NCBI GenBank assembly: GCA_004558145.1
Contig: SFDQ01000004.1
Location: forward strand, 62,001 to 126,000
Length of the DNA: 64,000 bases
From: Oscillospiraceae bacterium
GTDB taxonomy: Bacteria; Bacillota_A; Clostridia; Oscillospirales; Ruminococcaceae
Reading direction: 5' to 3'
Shown: positions 58,956 to 64,000 of the stretch, one piece after another
Layout: the number at the start of each line of letters is the position of its first letter
Numbering within the stretch: the first letter of the stretch is position 1
Notes under the pieces: model-generated
Databases searched by the model: none
Seen by the model: only the letters and a program-made list of their open reading frames with translations
Told to the model about the DNA's origin: nothing
Program-made: the position numbers and the translations under genes

Positions 58956-59891
58956 TCAGATCTGTGCGCCGGGCACACGGCACACCAGTGCCGAAGCCGT
59001 GCCGGCGAGGGTCCACTCGCCGCTGCCGGCGGGCAAAAAAAGGCTGTCGCCCTTGCGAACGGCCATCTCCTCGCCGCCGCAGGAAAGAACGCCTTCCCCG
59101 TCGGTGATGAGCAGGCTGGTGAAGGAATCCTCATCGCAAACGCCCTCGGCGCTGCCCCGCACCGCGTCCGCCACAAAGTACTGGCAGGCGGCCAGATGCC
59201 CGCCGAAGTCCTGGGGCTGGGGCGGCACGCACCGGGTCACCTCCAGCGCCTGGGCCACATGCAGCTGACGGGGCTTGCCGTCCGCGCCCAGGCGGCCGTA
59301 GTCGTAGACCCGGTAGGTGACATTGGAGTTCTGCTGAATTTCCGCGATGACGATGCCCTTGCAGATGGCGTGCAGCGTGCCCGCCGGGATGAAGAACACG
59401 TCGCCCTTTTTCACCGGGGCGGCGTTCAGCACCTCGGTGAGGGTGTTGTTCTCGATGCGCTCTTTGTATTCCTCTTTGGTGATGGGGTACTTGAAGCCAT
59501 AATAAAGGAAGGCGTCCGGCTCCGCCTCCAGCACGTACCACATCTCGGTCTTGCCGTACTGGCCCTCGTGCTCCAGGGCGTAGGCGTTATCCGGGTGCAC
59601 CTGGATGGACAGATCGCCCTTCGCGTCGATGAACTTGGTGAGGATGGGGAAATCCTCGAACCGGGCGCAGTTTTTGCCCAGCACTTCCCTGCCGTGCTTT
59701 TCAATGTACTGGGGCAGGGTCAGGCCTGCGTCGGGGCCGTTTTCCACCACGCTGGGGCCGTCCGGGTGGCAGGAGAGCACCCAGGCCTCCGCCAGCGGAT
59801 TCAAATCAGAGGAGATGTTGTACTCCTCCCGCAGCTTGCTGCCGCCCCAAAGATAGTCCTTGCAGGCGGGCTTCAGTTTCAGAATGGGCAT
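58956..59891 (-). CDS. manA: Mannose-6-phosphate isomerase, class I
   Basis: The 311-residue cupin-type zinc enzyme interconverts mannose 6-phosphate and fructose 6-phosphate. Zinc ligands are visible as Q97 and H99 in LSIQVHPDN, E116 in KTEMWYVL and H174 in PAGTLHAI. DYLWGGSKL near the start is the usual family motif. Length is that of the short Bacillus-type ManA. ATG 59891 follows AAAGGAGCGATGCCCCC. It is a single-gene unit between its promoter and a strong terminator. Confidence 0.95.
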   Translation of the reverse strand: MPILKLKPACKDYLWGGSKLREEYNISSDLNPLAEAWVLSCHPDGPSVVENGPDAGLTLPQYIEKHGREVLGKNCARFEDFPILTKFIDAKGDLSIQVHPDNAYALEHEGQYGKTEMWYVLEAEPDAFLYYGFKYPITKEEYKERIENNTLTEVLNAAPVKKGDVFFIPAGTLHAICKGIVIAEIQQNSNVTYRVYDYGRLGADGKPRQLHVAQALEVTRCVPPQPQDFGGHLAACQYFVADAVRGSAEGVCDEDSFTSLLITDGEGVLSCGGEEMAVRKGDSLFLPAGSGEWTLAGTASALVCRVPGAQI

Positions 59892-59933
59892 GGGGGCATC
59901 GCTCCTTTTCCGTCGTTGGTTTTTCTGCCCCCT

Positions 59934-59961
59934 ATTGTAGCACACCGCCGCCCGAAATCAA
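59934..59961 (-). promoter_or_regulatory. manA promoter
   Basis: On the minus strand TTGATT (59956-59961) and TACAAT (59934-59939) are 16 bp apart, 42 bp upstream of the manA start. Confidence 0.7.
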
Positions 59962-59975
59962 TCCCGGCCCCAAAA

Positions 59976-60353
59976 TCACTCGGCGGGGATGGTGCGCACC
60001 CCGAAGGTGAAATAGAGGATGTGGAACACCCACACCGCCCCCAGGATGATGCGCCCGACGAGCACGGCGTGCATCATGGCAAAGCCCACCGCCATGAGCA
60101 GGGTCACGGTGACCATGATGCGTATCTTGGTCCTGCGGGTCATGCCTTTGCCCGCCACATAGTCCGCCAGATTCTCGCGGTAAAGGCGGGTGTTTTTGAA
60201 CCAGGTGTTCAGCTTTTCGCTGCTTTTGCCAAAGCCGAAGGCCGCCAGCAAAAGGAAGGGGAAGGCGGGCAGCAGGGGCAGCACCGCGCCCACGGCGCCC
60301 AGTGCCAGGCCCAAAAAGCCCAGGGTGAGATACATCGCTTTTTTCAGTTTCAT
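59976..60353 (-). CDS. DUF454 (YbaN-like) inner membrane protein
   Basis: The 125-residue protein has the DUF454 pattern: LTLGFLGLALGAVGAVLPLLPAFPFLLLAAFGFGKSS (pieces, residues 9-45), then FKNTRLYRENLADYVAGKGM and two more helices. Function is unknown; in many bacteria the gene is small and stands near stress or haem-related genes. ATG 60353 shares its last base with the TGA of the upstream gene (TGATG), so it is translationally coupled to the YgbA-like gene. Confidence 0.85.
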   Translation of the reverse strand: MKLKKAMYLTLGFLGLALGAVGAVLPLLPAFPFLLLAAFGFGKSSEKLNTWFKNTRLYRENLADYVAGKGMTRRTKIRIMVTVTLLMAVGFAMMHAVLVGRIILGAVWVFHILYFTFGVRTIPAE

Positions 60354-60688
60354 CAAACACTCTCCTGTCGTTTTTTCTCCCGGCGGCTCTCGATGAGATG
60401 CCGCACCGCCAGCACCGGGTGGACCAGCAGCATCCGCGGGCCGGAAAACCGCATCACTTCCCGTATTTTCCGGCGCATTTCGGGGCGGTAGCAGTGGACC
60501 TTGCAGTTGGAGCAGAAGGTCTTGGTCTCCATGAAGGGGCAGCGGTCGCTGCGCTGGCAGGCATAGTCCAGAAGGGCCGCGCACTCGGGGCAGAGCTCCT
60601 TTCGGCCGCCGTGCTTTTTGCGGCAGTAGAGGCGTATCATGGCCTCCACCACCTGCTTTTCCCGCCGGCGTTTGCTTTGCAGGTCCAT
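60353..60688 (-). CDS. YgbA-like nitrous oxide-stimulated promoter family protein
   Basis: The 111-residue protein is rich in cysteine (C22, C33, C36, C44, C50, C59, C62, C66) in the pattern MIRLYCRKKHG-x-LCPECAALLDYACQRSDRCPF and TFCSNCKVHCYRPEMR. This is the E. coli YgbA family, a NsrR-controlled, nitric-oxide-linked protein. The two CPxC/CNCK pairs suggest metal or iron-sulfur binding. It is coupled by one-base TGATG overlaps to the CydC-like gene upstream and the DUF454 gene downstream, linking it to that exporter. Confidence 0.87.
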   Translation of the reverse strand: MDLQSKRRREKQVVEAMIRLYCRKKHGGRKELCPECAALLDYACQRSDRCPFMETKTFCSNCKVHCYRPEMRRKIREVMRFSGPRMLLVHPVLAVRHLIESRREKKRQESV

Positions 60689-62349
60689 CAGCTCAGCCGC
60701 CCCCGCTCCACGCTCACCACCCGGTCGGCGATGCGCAGGGTGCTGCGCCGGTGGCTCACCAGCACCACCGTGCGGCCGGCGCTCTCCTGCCCCAGCGAGC
60801 GCAGGATGACCGCCTCGTTCAGGCTGTCCAGATTGCTGGTGGGCTCATCCAGCAGCAGGAAGGGCGCGTCGTGAAGGAAGGCCCGGGCAAGGCCCAGCCG
60901 CTGGCGCTCGCCGCCGGAGAGGGTCTCGCCCAGCTCGCCCACCGGGGTGTCGTAGCCCTGGGGCAGGCTTTGGATGAAGTCGTGCACCGCGGCCTTCTTG
61001 CAGGCGGCCTCGATTTCCGCGTCGGTGGCGCCGGGCTTTGCAAGCCGCAGGTTTGCCCGGATGGAATCCCGGAAGAGGTGGGTCTCTTGGGTGACATAGG
61101 CCTCCATGGCCCGCAGGTCGGCGGTGTTCACCCCGTCGATGGGCCGGCCGGAAATTTCCACCTGGCCCTGACGCACCTGCCAGAAGCGCATGAGCAGCTT
61201 GAGCAGGGTGGATTTGCCGCTGCCGCTTCGGCCCACGACGCCGATGACGCTGTGCTGAGGGATGTCCAGGGAGAGGTCGTCCAGAATGAGCTCGTCGCCG
61301 TAGGAGAAGGTCACGTTTTCCACCTTCGCGCCGGAAAAACCGGTGGCGGGGCAGCCTTCCACCTCCGCCGTGACGGGGGTCTCTTCCAGGATGTCCAGCA
61401 CCCGGTTGCCGGCGGCAAAGGTGTTCTGCAGCCCGGCGCCCAGGTTGGCCAGGGCCACCACCGGGCCGAAGGAGCTCATCAGCGCCACGGTGGCCACCGC
61501 CGCGCCGGCAAACTCCAGCCGGCCGGACATGCACAGCGCCGCCGCCGCGAAGAGCATCGCCAGGTCGAACACCAGGATGAGGGTGTTGGTGACGGCGGCG
61601 TTGAAGGCCGCCGTGCGCTTCATGCGCCCTTCGTGCTCCGCCAGCTCGGCGGTGCGGCGCTCCATCTCCGCAAGGCGGCGGCCGCCCGCGCCGTACTGCA
61701 GGATCTCCGGCAGGCCCCGCAGGCTGTCCAGCACGAAGGCGGACAGTTCCCCCGCGCGGCGGCGGAACTCCATGCCCGCCCCGCCGGCGGCCTTGCTGGT
61801 GGCCAGCGGCACCAGCACCCCCACCGTGAGATAGGCGGCCAGGGCGATGGCCCCCAGCAGCGGGTGCGCCGCGCCGATGAACACCGTCATGCCCGCCGAG
61901 AAGAGCAGCGCGATGGCGGCGGGCGAGATGGTGTGGGCATAGAACACCTCCAGCAGCTCGATGTCGCTGGTGATGACCGAAATCAGGTCACCCTTGTCCC
62001 GCCCTTCCAGCTTGGCGGGGGCCAGCCGCCGCAGGGCGGCAAACACCTTATCCCGCAGAAGGGCCAGCAGCTTGAAGGCGATGAAGTGGTTGCAGGCCTG
62101 CTCGCCGTAGCGCAGCAGCCCCCGTGCCAGAGCCATGACCGCCGCGGCGGCGAAGAGGGCGGGCAGGGGCAGCGGGCCGCCCAGGCCCAGCACCCGCAGC
62201 AGGCCAAACACTCCGAAGATGGTGATGAAGGAGGCGCACAGGTGCCCCGCCAGCCCCATCAGGACAGCCAGCACCATGTAGCCCGTCAGAGGCTTCACCA
62301 GCCCGATGAGCCGGGCCATCACGGCAAATCCGCTTCGTTCCTTTTTCAT
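60688..62349 (-). CDS. cydC: ABC exporter subunit, CydC-like (membrane plus ATPase)
   Basis: The 553-residue half-transporter has six membrane helices (about residues 1-300) and an ATPase domain with Walker A GRSGSGKSTLLKL, signature LSGGERQRLGLARAFLHDAPFLLLDEPTSNLD (pieces around 480-510) and VLVSHRRSTLRIAD. It pairs with the next gene, which it overlaps by 4 bp. CydDC exports cysteine and glutathione in E. coli and is needed for cytochrome bd assembly; no bd oxidase genes are visible here, so a thiol- or haem-related exporter role is inferred. Confidence 0.85.
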   Translation of the reverse strand: MKKERSGFAVMARLIGLVKPLTGYMVLAVLMGLAGHLCASFITIFGVFGLLRVLGLGGPLPLPALFAAAAVMALARGLLRYGEQACNHFIAFKLLALLRDKVFAALRRLAPAKLEGRDKGDLISVITSDIELLEVFYAHTISPAAIALLFSAGMTVFIGAAHPLLGAIALAAYLTVGVLVPLATSKAAGGAGMEFRRRAGELSAFVLDSLRGLPEILQYGAGGRRLAEMERRTAELAEHEGRMKRTAAFNAAVTNTLILVFDLAMLFAAAALCMSGRLEFAGAAVATVALMSSFGPVVALANLGAGLQNTFAAGNRVLDILEETPVTAEVEGCPATGFSGAKVENVTFSYGDELILDDLSLDIPQHSVIGVVGRSGSGKSTLLKLLMRFWQVRQGQVEISGRPIDGVNTADLRAMEAYVTQETHLFRDSIRANLRLAKPGATDAEIEAACKKAAVHDFIQSLPQGYDTPVGELGETLSGGERQRLGLARAFLHDAPFLLLDEPTSNLDSLNEAVILRSLGQESAGRTVVLVSHRRSTLRIADRVVSVERGRLS

Positions 62350-64000
62350 ACCGCGTCCCCCCTTTTATACTGTTCCAGTTCCTGCTGGGCGTTCCACAGC
62401 CGGGCGTAGGCCCCGCCCCGGGCCAGCAGTTCGGCGTGGCCGCCCTCTTCCGCCACCCGGCCGTTCTCCAACACATAGAGCTTGTCCGCTCCGGCCACGT
62501 TGGCCAGCCGGTGGGAGATGAGGATGACCGTTTTGGTCTTTGCCAGCTCGGTGATGCGGGCCATGATGTCGTTCTCGCTTTCCACGTCGATGTTGGAGGT
62601 GGCCTCGTCGAAGATGTAAACGGGGCTGTCGTGCAAAAGGGCCCGGGCCAGGGCAAGCCGCTGACACTGGCCGCCGGAGAGGTTCGAGCCCTTCTCCGCC
62701 ACCGGGGCGTCCAGGCCCCCTTCCCCGCGCACAAAGTCCGCAAGGTTCATCTGCTCCAGCACCCGCCAGAGAGCCTCGTCCGGCGCGTCCGGCCGGGCCA
62801 TGCGCAGGTTCTCCGCCACGGTGCCCTTGAACAGGTAGCTGTTGTGGGAGATATAGGTGATGTGCCGGGCCAGGGCCGCCTCGCTGATGTCTTCCAGGGG
62901 CCGCCCGCCCACCGTGACGCTGCCACCCTGCGGGCGGCGGCGGCCGGTGAGCAGCGAGGCCACGGTGGACTTGCCGCAGCCGGACTCGCCCACCACGGCG
63001 GTGAAGCTGCCCGCCGGGAATTCCATGGTCACGCCCCGCAGCACCGGGCGGTCCGCCTCATAGGCAAAGGCCGCGTTGCGCAGAGCGGCGCCGCCCTCTT
63101 CGGGCACCTGCCCGCCCGCCGCGGGCGCTTCGGGCAGGTCCAGCAGGCGGAAGATGCGCTCCGCCGCGGCCATGCCGTTCATGGCCACGTGGAAGAAGCT
63201 GCCCAAAAGGCGCATGGGCAGAAAGAACTCCGCCGCCAGCAGAATGATGAACAGCGCCCCCGCCAGGTCCACCCGGCCGGCGGCAAAACGGCTCACCGCC
63301 AGGGCCATGCCCGCCGCCGCGCCGCCGTAGGCGATGAGGTCCATGATGGTGATGGAGTTCAGCTGCATGGTGAGCACCTTCATGGTGATGCGGCGGAACT
63401 GCTCGGCCTGCCGGTTCATCTCGGCGTGCTTCTGCCCGTCCGCGCCGTAAATTTTCAGGGTGGTCAGGCCCTGCAGGTTTTCCAGAAAGGTGTCGCCCAG
63501 GGCGGTGTACTGCCCCCAGTAGCGGCCCAGCAGCTTTTTGGCCCAGGTCTGCACCGCCGCGATGGACACCGGGATGAGCGGCACGCACACCAGCAGCACC
63601 ACGGCGCTCATCACATCCACCGGGGCCAGCACCGCGAACAGGGTGAGCGGCGCCAGCATGGCGTAGAAGAACTGGGGCAGGTACTGGCCGAAGTAGACCT
63701 CCAGCTGGTCCACCCCTTCCACCGCCACCTGCACGGCCTCGCTGGTGCGCACCTGCTGCCGGCCCGCCGCGCCCAGCCGCAGCAACTTTTCATAGATAAG
63801 GCGGCGCAGTTTTGCCTTCACCGCCCGGCTGGACCGCCAGCTCATGCCCGCCGAGGCCAGGGTGCAGCCGAAGCGCACTGCCAGCGCGGCGGCGGCCAGC
63901 GCACCCAGCCGGAGCAGGCCGGCCGGGTCGGCTGTGCCCGCCCACAGCGCCGCCAGCAGGCGGCAGACCGCGCCGGTGAGCAGGATGTTCGCCGCCAGCG
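62346..64000 (-). CDS. cydD: ABC exporter subunit, CydD-like (5' end outside the window)
   Basis: At least 551 residues are present; the frame stays open to the right edge, so the start lies beyond 64000. The region near the edge (NILLTGAVCRLLAALWAG) looks like the first or second helix. The membrane domain has QVAVEGVDQLEVYFGQYLPQFFYA, typical of CydD. The ATPase part has Walker A GESGCGKSTVASLL, signature LSGGQCQRLALARALLHDSPVYIFDEATSNID in pieces and ILISHRLANVAGAD. It forms a heterodimer with the CydC-like protein encoded downstream with a 4-bp overlap. Confidence 0.87.
   Translation of the reverse strand, partial: LAANILLTGAVCRLLAALWAGTADPAGLLRLGALAAAALAVRFGCTLASAGMSWRSSRAVKAKLRRLIYEKLLRLGAAGRQQVRTSEAVQVAVEGVDQLEVYFGQYLPQFFYAMLAPLTLFAVLAPVDVMSAVVLLVCVPLIPVSIAAVQTWAKKLLGRYWGQYTALGDTFLENLQGLTTLKIYGADGQKHAEMNRQAEQFRRITMKVLTMQLNSITIMDLIAYGGAAAGMALAVSRFAAGRVDLAGALFIILLAAEFFLPMRLLGSFFHVAMNGMAAAERIFRLLDLPEAPAAGGQVPEEGGAALRNAAFAYEADRPVLRGVTMEFPAGSFTAVVGESGCGKSTVASLLTGRRRPQGGSVTVGGRPLEDISEAALARHITYISHNSYLFKGTVAENLRMARPDAPDEALWRVLEQMNLADFVRGEGGLDAPVAEKGSNLSGGQCQRLALARALLHDSPVYIFDEATSNIDVESENDIMARITELAKTKTVILISHRLANVAGADKLYVLENGRVAEEGGHAELLARGGAYARLWNAQQELEQYKRGDAV

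Overview
The window looks like a chromosomal segment of a GC-rich, strictly anaerobic Bacillota, most likely a gut member of the Oscillospirales (Ruminococcaceae/Oscillospiraceae-like). The pointers are a butyrate kinase/phosphotransbutyrylase pair, a glycyl radical enzyme with its activase, a UbiD/UbiX decarboxylase set, many carbohydrate genes, strong AGGAGG-type ribosome sites, many 4-bp ATGA/GTGA gene overlaps and no respiratory genes. Genus cannot be fixed from the sequence. There are no rRNA genes, CRISPR arrays, insertion sequences, integrases or phage genes; the only structural RNA gene is a tRNA-Leu(CAG).

Layout. 1-5.3 kb: partial AEC transporter, DtxR-type regulator, tRNA-Leu, TetR-controlled ABC exporter, TraX-family membrane protein, AIM24-type protein. 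5.3-8.6 kb: operon MBL-fold hydrolase, UbiD, UbiX, LpdD-like, read as a prenyl-FMN-dependent (hydroxy)arene decarboxylase. 8.7-13.9 kb: acyltransferase, buk-ptb (butyryl-CoA to butyrate) divergent from an IclR regulator, XRE membrane regulator. 14-18.5 kb: DUF3737 protein, glmS, and a cation/proton antiporter behind a fluoride riboswitch. 18.7-27 kb: TetR, GH2, GPH symporter and GH36 alpha-galactosidase joined by 4-bp overlaps, then cardiolipin synthase. 27-29.7 kb: WG-repeat lipoprotein with paired palindromic operators, and cysK behind a leader peptide ending Cys-Cys-Cys-Arg-Cys and a terminator. 29.9-33 kb: frameshifted ROK repressor, sugar isomerase-like protein, Gfo/Idh/MocA oxidoreductase. 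33-34.9 kb: ArsR, permease and thioredoxin-like protein with two ArsR-type operators. 34.9-44.5 kb: YdcF, RpiR regulator, deoC, glycyl radical enzyme and activase, nanE, DeoR regulator, oxidoreductase, ROK kinase. 44.5-51.6 kb: isomerase-like/oxidoreductase pair and a complete ribose-type ABC importer. 51.8-56.4 kb: four-gene Gld-like ABC system. 56.5-64 kb: third isomerase-like/oxidoreductase pair, manA, DUF454, YgbA-like protein and a CydDC-like exporter running off the right edge.

How it fits together. Much of the window handles sugars: import (GPH symporter, ribose-type ABC), hydrolysis (GH2, GH36), oxidation and isomerisation or lyase chemistry (four Gfo/Idh/MocA proteins, three with a xylose-isomerase-like partner), phosphorylation (ROK), epimerisation (NanE, ManA), aldol cleavage (DeoC), and radical chemistry (glycyl radical enzyme). 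The end product branch to butyrate is also present.

The most notable regulatory findings are the putative cysteine-codon attenuator of cysK, the fluoride riboswitch on an antiporter, and exact ATCAA-N6-TTGAT operators in the ArsR locus. The best candidates for undescribed biochemistry are the glycyl radical enzyme/NanE operon and the repeated oxidoreductase/isomerase-like pairs.
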